A stretch of DNA of 64,000 nt from an uncultured Lachnospiraceae bacterium. GTDB lineage: Bacteria > Bacillota > Clostridia > Lachnospirales > Lachnospiraceae. The translations under genes were made by a program, and so were the position numbers. The first letter of the stretch is position 1; every line of letters starts with the position of its first letter. The DNA lies in the NCBI GenBank assembly GCA_947246015.1, contig CAMXQE010000014.1:1-64000 (forward strand), given 5' to 3'. The notes beneath the pieces were generated by a model. The model had not been told where the DNA came from, ran no database searches, and saw nothing but the letters and a program-made list of their open reading frames with translations. Positions 16,865 through 26,808 of the stretch are shown piece after piece.

Positions 16865-17992
16865 TTATTCCATCAACGCCATTACGCCAAATTTATCCGT
16901 TTCAATCGTAATTGTCCCCCTGTCATTATCCAAATCCTCCAGCTGATAGAATATTCCATCTTCTCCCATCATGCCTATCCTGTATTCCCTACCCGTATTT
17001 CTGCACCGCTCAGGCAGACCTATCACGATTCGAATCTTGGAAGAAGCCGTCCCTGCTTTGCTTACCTTCCCTTCCCTGCTGATTACATACATATCCACAT
17101 TCAGTGTCGTTACCACATTTCTGCCCGCCTGTGACACAGCCTGTTCCAAAGCGGATTTCGCTGTGCTGTTAATACTGTTACAGATATAAAACCTGACATT
17201 TTGACCGCTTTCTGAAGCCTGAATGCCAACTGCCGCTTCCACCTGCTCCTTTGGCGTCAGGACCGCAACCCCCGCAACATTGGATGCCTGATATACGCCT
17301 CCGACCGTAGACACTATTGTTTTACCATCCTGCCCTGTCACCTGATTGGAAAATACCTCCATGGAAGGCTGTTCGTATATATTTTCTTCATTATCCGTTC
17401 CTCCCGTTCCATTTATCTCATCCGTATCAGCTGCATCATCCCCCGTATTGTCAGAAGCTTCTTCCCCGACTTTTATTGTCATTGTAAATGTTTCCGGATT
17501 ATCTCCACTTATCCGAAGCAGCTCATTTGTCACCTTATCCTTCACCCAATAATGCCAATTGCTGCACTCCATTGTTATAGTGAGTTCATCCGCCTCTTCT
17601 TCCTCATCCACCACAAGATAACGTGTATTGGAATAATCATGCCTGTTCTCTATCCTCGTTCTCTCACATGTATTGCCCGATACCGTACAGCTTTCCATCC
17701 CTAAATACCAGCTGTGTCCATCCCTGTCACTATATGGAGCATATCTGTCTTCGTTATATACCCATTGGCACTTCATTTTTACTGCCGTTTCTCCACCCCG
17801 GCCCACACTCACTTTATCTGCTGTCAGCCCTCTGTTAAAAGAAAACTCCTCTGTTTCAAGCCTTGTGGATATTCCTGCGACATCCGCCTGCGTCTCCGAC
17901 GCATAAGCCGCCATATTCATCCCGAACAGCATCGCTGTTGTCAATAAAAGCGCCAGTTTTCTTTTTACACTTTTGATTTTTACCGCTCTCAT
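16865..17992 (-). CDS. Secreted hypothetical protein
   Basis: This 375-residue protein has an N-terminal signal peptide (basic start, then LALLLTTAMLFGMNMAAYASE, cleavage likely after AYA) and is exported. No catalytic motif was recognised. It contains an acidic, Asp/Glu/Thr-rich linker (around DDAADTDEINGTGGTDNEEN). The C-terminal domain (about residues 255-375) has beta-strand patterns such as NVDMYVISREGKVSKAG and IRIVIGLPERCRNTGREYRI. The start at 17992 has an AGGAGAGGAAGA site. A promoter about 200 nt upstream (18195-18223) gives it a long untranslated leader. An extracellular or cell-surface role is inferred from the signal only. Confidence 0.72.
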   Translation of the reverse strand: MRAVKIKSVKRKLALLLTTAMLFGMNMAAYASETQADVAGISTRLETEEFSFNRGLTADKVSVGRGGETAVKMKCQWVYNEDRYAPYSDRDGHSWYLGMESCTVSGNTCERTRIENRHDYSNTRYLVVDEEEEADELTITMECSNWHYWVKDKVTNELLRISGDNPETFTMTIKVGEEASDNTGDDAADTDEINGTGGTDNEENIYEQPSMEVFSNQVTGQDGKTIVSTVGGVYQASNVAGVAVLTPKEQVEAAVGIQASESGQNVRFYICNSINSTAKSALEQAVSQAGRNVVTTLNVDMYVISREGKVSKAGTASSKIRIVIGLPERCRNTGREYRIGMMGEDGIFYQLEDLDNDRGTITIETDKFGVMALME

Positions 17993-18194
17993 TCTTCCTC
18001 TCCTTTTCAAACTGCTCTACAAACCATGGCTGCAAAAATCCCTCTTTCCATCCAGACTTTCTTCTGCCCAGGAGCGGAACCTCCCATACATCAAAGATAC
18101 ACTGCACCTTGCCGCAAAGTGTCTGTTCACGTCAACGTTTCTACGATTCCGTATTGTACCATACCCCGGTTAACTCCACAACTAAAACAAAAAT

Positions 18195-18223
18195 ATTACA
18201 TCTAAACGACATTTAGTTGTCAA
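18195..18223 (-). promoter_or_regulatory. Promoter of the secreted-protein gene, with palindrome
   Basis: On the minus strand: -35 TTGACA (18218-18223), 17-bp spacer, -10 TGTAAT (18195-18200). The spacer contains CTAAACGACATTTAG (18202-18216), an inverted repeat with 5-bp arms, and TTTAG recurs at 18230-18234. A repressor site overlapping the promoter is plausible. Confidence 0.65.
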
Positions 18224-18378
18224 GTCCCATTTAGGGAAACTCAGCTATTTTGTATCAAATCCGCTTTTTCCACGCGATAAACGCATAATTTTGTATCTTT
18301 TCTGAGCCGCAAAAGCTTGTTACATCGTATTTTGTAACTCACAGGCGAATTCCTGAGCGCTCTCCATTGAAATGCCTA

Positions 18379-18414
18379 TTGACTTTTTAAGTCGGTTTAA
18401 TTATAATTAAATCG
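18379..18414 (+). promoter_or_regulatory. tetR promoter overlapped by a 22-bp operator
   Basis: -35 TTGACT at 18379-18384, 17-bp spacer and a perfect -10 TATAAT at 18402-18407. A 22-bp palindrome, imperfect at only one pair, covers 18393-18414 and is centred on the -10 box. This is the usual arrangement for an autorepressing TetR regulator. Between 18011 and 18194 only leader sequence of the divergent gene is seen. Confidence 0.8.
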
Positions 18415-18453
18415 CACGATTTAAAACATATGATTTAGAAAGAGAAGTACAGT

Positions 18454-19083
18454 ATGCCGCCAAAAGCAAAATTTTCAAAAAAACAAATTATAGACGCCGC
18501 AATAAATATAGTTCGAAAGGACGGATTTGAAGCTCTGACTTCCAGAGCTTTGGGAACATACCTCGGAAGCTCGGCAAGACCAATATTTACAGTGTTTAAA
18601 AATATGGAGGAAGTACAGCAAGCTGTAATTGATTCAGCAAGAATACTTTATAAAGAATATGTCAATGAGGGCTTTAGGCAGGAACACCCTTTTAAAGGTG
18701 TAGGCACACAGTATATTCTATTTTCTATCAATGAACCTAAACTTTTTCAGCTTTTGTTTATGACAGAGCAAAAGCAAATCACTAACTTATCAGATGTGTT
18801 GCCATTGATTGATGAAAGCTATGCGCAGATTCTATTGTCAATTCAGAATGATTATGGAATCAGCGAGATTACCGCGAAAAAACTATACCATCATCTTTGG
18901 ATATACACGCATGGAATCGCTTCGCTTTGCGCCACCAAAATGTGTCATTTTACGCCCGAAGAAATCAGCATGATGATGACAGAGATATTTACGGGTATTT
19001 TTGAAAAAGTCAAAGACCCCGCCGAAGCAGCGGGGCATCAAATTAGATTTGAAAAGGAGAATTCATATGAACAAAAAATTTAA
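18454..19083 (+). CDS. TetR-family transcriptional regulator
   Basis: This 209-residue protein has an N-terminal TetR helix-turn-helix (SKKQIIDAAINIVRKDGFEALTSRALGTYLGSSARPIFTVFKN, residues about 8-50) and a helical ligand-binding domain of TetR_C type. The recognition-helix region reads SARPIFTVFKNMEEV, as in a group of clostridial TetR proteins that control small membrane proteins or exporters. It is preceded by an AGAAAGAGAAG site and by a promoter whose -10 box lies in a palindrome, indicating autorepression. Its end overlaps the next gene by 17 bp, so that membrane protein is its likely target. The ligand is unknown. Confidence 0.92.
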   Translation: MPPKAKFSKKQIIDAAINIVRKDGFEALTSRALGTYLGSSARPIFTVFKNMEEVQQAVIDSARILYKEYVNEGFRQEHPFKGVGTQYILFSINEPKLFQLLFMTEQKQITNLSDVLPLIDESYAQILLSIQNDYGISEITAKKLYHHLWIYTHGIASLCATKMCHFTPEEISMMMTEIFTGIFEKVKDPAEAAGHQIRFEKENSYEQKI

Positions 19084-19456
19084 GATAGCATCCATATTGA
19101 TGATTATTCATGGGGCGATAATGGAGGCGGGAACAGGTATATTTATGATGCCATTAGTATTAAAACTGGGGGCGAACGGCAACATAAAACAGCATGTTTT
19201 TGCTATTGATTTTTTTAGGGATAATATTGTTTTAATGATGGCAATGGGAGTGATATTTGGTGTTATAAGAGTTATTGGCGCGGTAGGCGTATTAAAAAAT
19301 CGTATGTGGGGATTTATCCTCGCTATGATAAATTGTATTGTAACAATGACCGTTATGTTGTTTATGATACCGTCAGGTATTGCAGATGGAATACTTGCTT
19401 GTACTGCCATGGTATTATTATTAGTGGGGTATTACGATAAAAAAGAAATCAAATAG
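19067..19456 (+). CDS. Small membrane protein in the tetR operon
   Basis: This 129-residue protein has four predicted membrane spans (IASILMIIHGAIMEAGTGIF, IVLMMAMGVIFGVIRVIGAVGVL, MWGFILAMINCIVTMTVMLFMI, ADGILACTAMVLLLVGYY) and a short KKEIK tail. No function is recognised. The ATG at 19067 is preceded by AAAAGGAG at ideal spacing, which rules out the longer frame from 19001. It overlaps the end of tetR by 17 bp, so the pair is co-expressed and the protein is probably induced when TetR releases the promoter. Confidence 0.8.
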   Translation: MNKKFKIASILMIIHGAIMEAGTGIFMMPLVLKLGANGNIKQHVFAIDFFRDNIVLMMAMGVIFGVIRVIGAVGVLKNRMWGFILAMINCIVTMTVMLFMIPSGIADGILACTAMVLLLVGYYDKKEIK

Positions 19457-19502
19457 CAAATTTCCATTTATCGGGTAGAGCAAAAATCATCATAAAGCCC
19501 GA

Positions 19503-19546
19503 CCTGTCCGGCAGTCAGCCGGATAGGAACGGCAAAATTTTTTACA
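19503..19546 (+). terminator. Likely terminator of the tetR operon
   Basis: CTGTCCGGC (19504-19512) pairs with GCCGGATAG (19518-19526) with one G-U pair, and a run of T follows at 19538-19545. Position fits the end of the tetR transcript. Confidence 0.5.
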
Positions 19547-19633
19547 CTTCTTTTACTTCTTTATCTCACATGAGTAAAATCATACGGTTTATCCTAAATC
19601 CTGAATTGCGGAAATGAATTTTCAAATACGCTC

Positions 19634-21394
19634 CTAACGGAATACCTCCCTCTTCTCCACCTCTTCTATCTTCCCCTCCGACACCCGGTAAATGATATCG
19701 CAGTTCTCAATCGTATTCAGCCTGTGCGCAATGATAATCATCGTCTTTTTCCCATGGAAACTGTTGATTGCATCCATCAGTGCCATCTCCGTCTCATTAT
19801 CCAGCGCGGAAGTCGCCTCATCAAACACCAGTATTTCCGGATTATGGTACAAGGCCCTAGCAATACCGATTCTCTGTCTCTGTCCGCCCGAAAGCCTTAC
19901 GCCCCGATCGCCCACCTTTGTATCCAGCCCTTCCGGAAGGGATTCTACGAATTCTTTTAACTGTGCTTCCTCCAGCGTCTCCCATATCCGTTCTTCATCG
20001 ATATCCTGCACCGCTATACCGAAACCGATATTTTCCCGTATGGACTCGTCAATCAAATAAATACTCTGGGGAATATATCCGACCTGCGCCAGCCAGGAAG
20101 CATAACTTTCAAAAATATTCCTGCCGTCGCAGGTTATCCTGCCCTCTTGCACATGGAGCAGTCCCAGAATAATATCCACCACCGTAGATTTTCCCGCTCC
20201 TGAAGTTCCCATGATTCCCACCGATTTCCCATAAGGGATTATCATGCGGGCATGGTCAAAGATTTTCCTCTCCGAATTCGGGTATGCAAACGTAATATTC
20301 TCCAGCTCGATTTTATCGTGAATTCCCATTTTTTTATGATAATCACCAGTCTGAAGATGCTTGTTTTCCTCCATGCTCCTTTTATTGACACACATATTCT
20401 CATACACATAATCCAAACAGGGCTGATGATATGCAATCTCTGCAAGATACGTATTAATCCGGTTTAAACATGGCATCAGCCGGATAGCCGCTACCCCGTA
20501 AACGGAAAGTCCGTCAATCAGCGCGTCCACATCATTGCCGGACGAGATATAAGCCATGATATATCCCACCAGGCAGCCTATGAATACCGTTTCTATCAGA
20601 TTCCTCGGAATACAGTTTAACACCGCATACCTTTGGGAAAGAGTCGCCCCGTATTTTCCCGAATTCTCATAATTATATGCAAAGAACTCCTCCCTGTGGA
20701 GCACTTTCACATCCTTGATTCCATAGATAGCCTGAATTCTCCATTTGGCAATCCGCGACTGTATTTCCTGATTTTTTCTGCCGAGTTTATTCAATCTGGG
20801 CTTCATGATTTTGTTAATCAGAAGCGTCACCGTCCCGAATACACTCACCATCAGCAGGGCCAGTTTCCAGTCCGCCACCACCAGCGCAGTTGACAGGAAC
20901 AAAAATACCACTGCCTCCGATGAAAACTGCAGAAGCACCAGCATCAGCTGAAACAGATTCGGTATATCGGAATCCGTCATCCGGAACACGGTCGGAATGT
21001 CCGCATCCAGATAAAATTCATAAGGTCTGTTCAGAAATTCCCGCAGCACCTGGCTTATCATTTTATTTTTGTTTACCGTAATGAAACGGTTCTGCTCATA
21101 AGTCAGCAATACTGCGTAGAGATTCTTAAGCACATAAAGCACAATCAGCGTTCCTAATAAAAACATGGTAAACGACTGCATCGTCTCCAAATGTAAAAGG
21201 TCCATCACCTGTCCCACAATTTCATATTTCTGAAGAGAATCCTGATTCAGAATTACCACAATAACCGGCACCATTGCCGAAACTCCCAGAATTTCCACAA
21301 TACCGCCGATAAAAATCATTATCCCCAGTAAGCACAAATGTACCTTCTGCTTCCGGTTAAAAATAGCCATTAATTTCCCGAACATCCCATTCAT
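19634..21394 (-). CDS. ABC transporter, fused membrane and ATPase domains
   Basis: This 586-residue half-transporter joins a six-span membrane domain (residues about 15-320) to a nucleotide-binding domain. The ATPase has Walker A GTSGAGKST, a Q-loop in VGYIPQSIYLIDESIRENI, the signature LSGGQRQRIGIARAL, Walker B ILVFDEATSALD and the switch histidine in IIIAHRL. All key residues are intact. It belongs to the MsbA/PglK-like exporter class, which as a homodimer exports lipids, glycans or peptides. No partner half-transporter is adjacent, so a homodimer is likely. It is a single gene with its own upstream region (21395-21537), in which no clear promoter was found. Confidence 0.88.
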   Translation of the reverse strand: MNGMFGKLMAIFNRKQKVHLCLLGIMIFIGGIVEILGVSAMVPVIVVILNQDSLQKYEIVGQVMDLLHLETMQSFTMFLLGTLIVLYVLKNLYAVLLTYEQNRFITVNKNKMISQVLREFLNRPYEFYLDADIPTVFRMTDSDIPNLFQLMLVLLQFSSEAVVFLFLSTALVVADWKLALLMVSVFGTVTLLINKIMKPRLNKLGRKNQEIQSRIAKWRIQAIYGIKDVKVLHREEFFAYNYENSGKYGATLSQRYAVLNCIPRNLIETVFIGCLVGYIMAYISSGNDVDALIDGLSVYGVAAIRLMPCLNRINTYLAEIAYHQPCLDYVYENMCVNKRSMEENKHLQTGDYHKKMGIHDKIELENITFAYPNSERKIFDHARMIIPYGKSVGIMGTSGAGKSTVVDIILGLLHVQEGRITCDGRNIFESYASWLAQVGYIPQSIYLIDESIRENIGFGIAVQDIDEERIWETLEEAQLKEFVESLPEGLDTKVGDRGVRLSGGQRQRIGIARALYHNPEILVFDEATSALDNETEMALMDAINSFHGKKTMIIIAHRLNTIENCDIIYRVSEGKIEEVEKREVFR

Positions 21395-21537
21395 CCTCTG
21401 CTCTTAACATCCCCGTTTGTTTACATAGCTACGATTATAGCAAAATATGACCGCCATTTCAACAAACAACTTTCCGCCTGCACGGAAATCCGTTTCCATT
21501 CCGCTTTTCCATTCCCGCCTCCCAAACGCCTGCACTG

Positions 21538-24500
21538 CTACGGAATCTGCCTCAGAATCTCCGGATCCCTGATTTTTTCATCCCGCGCAAATAAGATGAT
21601 TTTTGATAAAATCTCCGCCGTCTTCGGATCCTCGTCCACAAACGGCAGGAATATCCGTCCCCGCCTCTGGGCCGGAACAGCCTTTATATAAATCTGCGGA
21701 CCTCCCTTGCTATGCACCACGCCGCTGCCCATATGCACCGTATAATCCGCACGTCTGCCGTGTATCACCGCATGGTTTTTCACCAATTCCACGTTCTCCA
21801 GCCCGAACAGCGGCAGATTGTATTCCGCAATCACCTTCCGCATCTCGATTGTGGAACGGCAGGTTTCAGGGTCCACACCTCCCACACAGGCAACACTTAC
21901 CGCCAGGTCCGCATCCCGCATAATCTCCGAATAAACCACTTCCGGCACATCCTTTATATACATTGCCTCATGATTTTTCCTGTCGTAAAAATCAATCCAG
22001 TCTATGGACGGCGTCATCAAATCCTCCATGGTTATCCAGTCCGACAGCACGCGGATTCCTGCAATGATATTCTCACCGTAACATACCTTCTGTATACCTT
22101 CCTCCACATCGGCCGTCCATCCCTGACTCTTCAGACAGGCCAGGGCTTTTGCAGGTTCCACCTGATATCCTGCAAACGCATGGCTTTGCTTCTGCTCCAG
22201 TTCCTCTTCCAGCCTGATATAAAATTCCCTGAAAATCTGTTTAAACGGCTGCTTCTTAACGATTCCCCCGGCAATGGCCTTATAACAGCCCCTCTGATAG
22301 ATTTCTAAAGTCCCCTCGTAAAACAAATCCACCGGATGGGCCACCTGCAGAACCGTATCCGGCTCCACCGCTGTCAGGTTTCCCTCCGCATCCAGCAATC
22401 CGTTTTCTGTAAAATAACCGCTCCCCTTTCCGGCTGCAGCCCCGCGGCCGCCAAGTGTTAAGCAGCCATCCGACCCGTTGCTCACAGGGATAAAGACCAG
22501 CCCTTCCAGCACCGGAGCCGCAATCGGATTTCTGCCCAGCTCCAAAAGTTCTTCGTAACAGAACCGCTCCCTCTCTTTCATGGCCTGTTCAAACATACGG
22601 ATACATCTCCGGCTCTGCTCCCTCAGCTTTTTATACACCGCCAGCAAAGCCGCTGTCCACTCTTCTTTCTTAATCCTTGCAGGCACCGACTTAAGCGCTT
22701 TCCCATCCTTTTCGCAGGCAACGGAAGAGACTCCCTGTGCATCCACTTCTATCCGTATCCTGACATCTTCCACTTCATGCCATTCCATGTACTTCCTGTA
22801 TTCTTTTACCGCCTCACCCTCCATGGCCAGCGTCAGGCGCATCGTATCCGCATATCCGGCTGCGGATGCCATATTCCGCAGGGCCATCTTCACCGCATCC
22901 GCTTCACTGGCCCGGCGCATACTGCCGAAATTCCGCCCTTCCTTTAAAAACCGCTGTAAAAATTCATACCGCCCAAGCAGCTCTCTTTTATCCCCAAACG
23001 GTACCAGCCCGTAACTCATCAGCAGGTCCTTGTTCCGTTTCGCCGCAATCTTTGCTTCCAGTTCTTCCGCCGTTACTCTTCCCAAAGCTGCATCCGCATA
23101 TTTCCTCGCCCGCATATGCTTGCTTCCGTCCGCACTATACTTTGCCGCATCGTACAGCCAGCCGAACCGCTCCTCTCCCAGCGTTTCATAAACCTGTGCA
23201 AACCACTGGCAGTCAAAAGCCCCTGCCCGCAGCTCGTCCGGCGACAAAGGCGTATACCTGGCAATCATTGCCCTCTTTCTCTCTCCGAACCAATCCGACA
23301 TATGAGCAATAAAATAATAACATCCGCTCTGGAATCCGGGTATTCCGAAATACTCCTCCAAAATCCCCAGCCACTGAGGCGCATACATTCCCGCCTCTAT
23401 CAGCCGCTTATCCTGAATGACCGTCCTGCCCCTTTCATCTTTTACCAGTTCCTTCAGCCGTTTTCCATTCTCCCCCTCCTTCGGCATACAGACAGCCAGC
23501 AGATGACTGAGACACTTCCGCTTTCCGGTTCTCTCTCCTCCGCTCCGGTTCAGCTTCTCATCCCCCAGGGCTTTCAATATTTCCACAAAATAATCCATGC
23601 CGTATATACGGTAAACCCTGCAGATGGCTTCCGAAAAGACCGTCGGCATCTCACCCCGTTTCAGCTCCTCTTCCATGATCCGGTCTGTCAGACGGATATA
23701 GATGCGCTTTCCGGCTTCCATAAAACTCCGGCATTCTTCCCCGCTTTCGCCTAAAAGCCTCTTTCCCCTGTATTCGAACCGGACTGTCTCTATTCCGCTT
23801 TCAAAATAGCCCAGTTTTTCTAGCGCATATTCCAGTCCCCATTTCTCAAATATGTTCCGGAAAACAATCTCCTCGCTGATGATATCCAGCGCACATGCCT
23901 TGACATAATCTTCCACATCCAGCAAATCTTCATTGCTTCCCCATTTTCTATATTTCCTGTCCTGACTTTCCTGAAACCGATAGGTTTCGTCCATCCGGGC
24001 ATAGAGAAGAAAACGCTCTGCGAACCCATCTGCACCGTCCCAGTCATCCACCGTCCGGCGTATATAACGCATCTTGGAAAATTCCAGCAGACTTTTCCAG
24101 CCGTACCGCGTTTTCTCATACCATATCTCTTCTGCCGGAACCTCTTCCAGAATCTGACGGAACAGCTCCATACCGATTTTTCCCAGTTCCCCGGTTCCAT
24201 ATATTCCCGAGAGCACCCGTGCCGCACTCCAAAGCGCATACCGCACCGGCCGGACAGACTCCGGCAGCACATATCCCGCCACGGTTTCTCCCAGCAGCTC
24301 CCGCATCCGCTGTTGCGCCCGCTCCAGCTCTTCCCCTTTCGCTTCATCCGCGGAATGTTCCATACACAGCGTCAGCAGTGTCAGTTCCCTGACCCCTTTT
24401 ACTTCTTCTTCATAAAACCGGCTCCACAGTTTCCGGAACGGATATTCCCCGTCATAAGTATCCCTGTTGGCATGGTTCAGATAATCATCCAGCCGTATTG

Positions 24501-26739
24501 ATTCTCCGTCCCCAACCGGATAACTCAGATCCGCGTTCTCACGTATCAGCTCCGCCAGTTTCTCCAGCATTCCATCCACAGTCTGACGGTCTATGTCAAA
24601 ATAGGCAGCCGTCATGGCACGGTCCGCCTTATCCTGCGGATAAGCAATCGCCGCATCCTTCCGGTACAGTCCGAAGCCCTCCTGCTCCGGCTCTTCTTCC
24701 TCCGCTTCCTCCATAATCTGACACAGCAGAATCTTTTCGTTTTCCTTTGGTTCCCTCACCTGCGCCGCCAGCCGGCGCAGCTCCTTTGCCAGCCGCGTAT
24801 CCTCCTGTTTCTCCTTTAGGACTTCCAGAATCAGGTCCAGCCCGCCTTCCCGCATCTTTCCGTCGCCCGCTTCTAAAAGCCTTGCCGCCGTACCCGGAAT
24901 CCTTTCCTCCCTCTGCCCCTTTAAGAATTCAATGGCATATCTTCGTATTTCTCCGTTTTTTAATCTCAGATAGCCTTCCAGCCGTTCATAATGGGAATCC
25001 TCCAGCACGCATCCTTTTAACAGCCCGGCCGCGGCTTCCCGCGTCTCGCTCTCCTTATCTGCAAGCAGTTCCACCAGCCTGTCCACCTGTTTCTTTTCGG
25101 ACGGATTATACAGCAGCATTTTCACATAATCGCCCCGGCTCCCCATGTTTGCCGCCTTCCTTATTTCACCGATATGCTCCAGTACATAATCCATCTCTTC
25201 CCTGTCATTCAGCATATGGGCAAGCAGACAAAGCTGTTTCATCACTTCCGATACGGTAATCTTCGCGCTATGCCAGGGAAATACGCACGGTTCAAACCGC
25301 ACTTCCTTCGCAGGCATCTTCTTTAACAGGCAGTGCAGGAATTCCATTCTCTCTGCCGCATCCTCCGCCGACGGAAAGAAATGCAGACAGAAATCCTCCG
25401 GCCGGGAGACTTCCGGATAACAGGCGAAACCATCGGCGTCCCATTGCTCCGCATACTTCCGGTACGTCTCCAAAGTCAGGCAGCTGGAACGCCAGTATGC
25501 AGCCGTCAGTTCCAAATCAATCTTATCTTTCCGCGCACAGAGTACCTGGTTTGCCATGGAACGGCAGGCAAACCAGGTCCACTGACGTGTATTGGAATAT
25601 GCCATCACCATTAACTGGTCCCTCGTTCCGCTTCTGTGAAATTCCCGCAGCACCTCTATCGTATCGTTCCGATTGCGCTTTCCCAATCCCCACAGCCCGA
25701 TATAAATCAGAATCCTGTCCGAAGAACGGCAAAACTCCATTGCCCGTTCCCTGTCAGACAGCGCTTCCTGCAGCTGTTTCCCATACTGCTTCATCAGGAA
25801 ATCCAGTCCCTTGCTGTCCCAGACATCCAGCCATTCCATCAGCATAATCCTGATGGAACCGAACCGGTACAGTTGATTTTCACAGATGCAGCCGAATATA
25901 TAAGAAAAAGCTTCTATCGTCCCCCAACTCGCCCAGCGGCATACCTTCTCCCGGATTCCGTCCTGCATCCCCGCCGACAGCAGAAATCGTCCCAGCAGTT
26001 CATACAGCGATACGTCCGAACTCTTCGCGATGCCGCACACGGCATCGCGGTCTATTTCTACCGGCAGACCGGTCTGTGCATATCGTTTCTTTCCCGCCGC
26101 TTCTGTTTCTGCTTCGCCGCCTTCCCTTCCGGCCTCCGGCAGTTCCCCTCCCGTCCGTCTCCGCCCGCCGAACATCTCTTCCAGCGTCCGGATGACCTCC
26201 TCATCCTGCGCGTCAATTGCCGCCGCAACCAAATCGGATATGCTGTCTGCCTGATAAATGTTTGTATGGTATCGGAAGTCCAGCAGTTCTTCCGGCAGTT
26301 CCTTTTTCAGATAAGCCGCCAGATTCCCTCCGTAAAAATCCAGCACCTTATAATCAGACAGCATCTGAAAGATTCTCCGCAGGCATAAAGCATAATCCTC
26401 TCTCTGGTAAAAATTTCCCTGGGTGCCTGAAACAGTACAATTAAACCGTTTTATCTTATCTATGAAAAAGTAATATCCCTCTCTTTTTTCCTCCGGCACA
26501 TACAGCCCGACCAATTCCCCGTAATGCTCCCTCATCATGCGGGAAGGAAGCATTCCCTCTTCCTTTATAAGCCAATAGGCTTCTTCCGGCGGCTCAACCA
26601 GTCCTTTACGGTCACCCTCTGCCCGTTCCATGCGCTCTGCCAAATCCTTCACTTCTTCCGATACCCCGGCCAGTCTCCGGTTCCACCTCTCCTGAAACTC
26701 CGCAGCCAGCTTCTTACGCGACTCATAATCATACCTCAT
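21538..26739 (-). CDS. Giant DUF4132 (MolR-like) protein
   Basis: This protein of 1733 residues ends in a DUF4132 domain, recognised from the C-terminal pattern around ACVGGVDPETCRSTIEMR, LPLFGLENVELVKNHAVIHG and YTVHMGSGVVHSKGG. The long N-terminal and middle part is helical with HEAT/ARM-like repeats (for example LVELLADKESETREAAAGLL and YLRLKNGEIRRYAIEFL, around residues 540-640). A segment resembling DUF5724 probably occupies the middle. No enzymatic motif was seen. It is the last gene of a six-gene operon led by a MoxR ATPase. DUF4132 genes are also found with MoxR and VWA genes in the E. coli yeh cluster, so it may be a client or scaffold of the MoxR protein. ATG 26739 is preferred because the site AAAGGAG touches the earlier ATG at 26751. 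Confidence 0.8.
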   Translation of the reverse strand: MRYDYESRKKLAAEFQERWNRRLAGVSEEVKDLAERMERAEGDRKGLVEPPEEAYWLIKEEGMLPSRMMREHYGELVGLYVPEEKREGYYFFIDKIKRFNCTVSGTQGNFYQREDYALCLRRIFQMLSDYKVLDFYGGNLAAYLKKELPEELLDFRYHTNIYQADSISDLVAAAIDAQDEEVIRTLEEMFGGRRRTGGELPEAGREGGEAETEAAGKKRYAQTGLPVEIDRDAVCGIAKSSDVSLYELLGRFLLSAGMQDGIREKVCRWASWGTIEAFSYIFGCICENQLYRFGSIRIMLMEWLDVWDSKGLDFLMKQYGKQLQEALSDRERAMEFCRSSDRILIYIGLWGLGKRNRNDTIEVLREFHRSGTRDQLMVMAYSNTRQWTWFACRSMANQVLCARKDKIDLELTAAYWRSSCLTLETYRKYAEQWDADGFACYPEVSRPEDFCLHFFPSAEDAAERMEFLHCLLKKMPAKEVRFEPCVFPWHSAKITVSEVMKQLCLLAHMLNDREEMDYVLEHIGEIRKAANMGSRGDYVKMLLYNPSEKKQVDRLVELLADKESETREAAAGLLKGCVLEDSHYERLEGYLRLKNGEIRRYAIEFLKGQREERIPGTAARLLEAGDGKMREGGLDLILEVLKEKQEDTRLAKELRRLAAQVREPKENEKILLCQIMEEAEEEEPEQEGFGLYRKDAAIAYPQDKADRAMTAAYFDIDRQTVDGMLEKLAELIRENADLSYPVGDGESIRLDDYLNHANRDTYDGEYPFRKLWSRFYEEEVKGVRELTLLTLCMEHSADEAKGEELERAQQRMRELLGETVAGYVLPESVRPVRYALWSAARVLSGIYGTGELGKIGMELFRQILEEVPAEEIWYEKTRYGWKSLLEFSKMRYIRRTVDDWDGADGFAERFLLYARMDETYRFQESQDRKYRKWGSNEDLLDVEDYVKACALDIISEEIVFRNIFEKWGLEYALEKLGYFESGIETVRFEYRGKRLLGESGEECRSFMEAGKRIYIRLTDRIMEEELKRGEMPTVFSEAICRVYRIYGMDYFVEILKALGDEKLNRSGGERTGKRKCLSHLLAVCMPKEGENGKRLKELVKDERGRTVIQDKRLIEAGMYAPQWLGILEEYFGIPGFQSGCYYFIAHMSDWFGERKRAMIARYTPLSPDELRAGAFDCQWFAQVYETLGEERFGWLYDAAKYSADGSKHMRARKYADAALGRVTAEELEAKIAAKRNKDLLMSYGLVPFGDKRELLGRYEFLQRFLKEGRNFGSMRRASEADAVKMALRNMASAAGYADTMRLTLAMEGEAVKEYRKYMEWHEVEDVRIRIEVDAQGVSSVACEKDGKALKSVPARIKKEEWTAALLAVYKKLREQSRRCIRMFEQAMKERERFCYEELLELGRNPIAAPVLEGLVFIPVSNGSDGCLTLGGRGAAAGKGSGYFTENGLLDAEGNLTAVEPDTVLQVAHPVDLFYEGTLEIYQRGCYKAIAGGIVKKQPFKQIFREFYIRLEEELEQKQSHAFAGYQVEPAKALACLKSQGWTADVEEGIQKVCYGENIIAGIRVLSDWITMEDLMTPSIDWIDFYDRKNHEAMYIKDVPEVVYSEIMRDADLAVSVACVGGVDPETCRSTIEMRKVIAEYNLPLFGLENVELVKNHAVIHGRRADYTVHMGSGVVHSKGGPQIYIKAVPAQRRGRIFLPFVDEDPKTAEILSKIILFARDEKIRDPEILRQIP

Positions 26740-26808
26740 CCCGTCACCCATCTCCTTTTACCTGCCCCATATTCCATTTCCCTCCGGCTCACAAACACGC
26801 TCCAAAAG

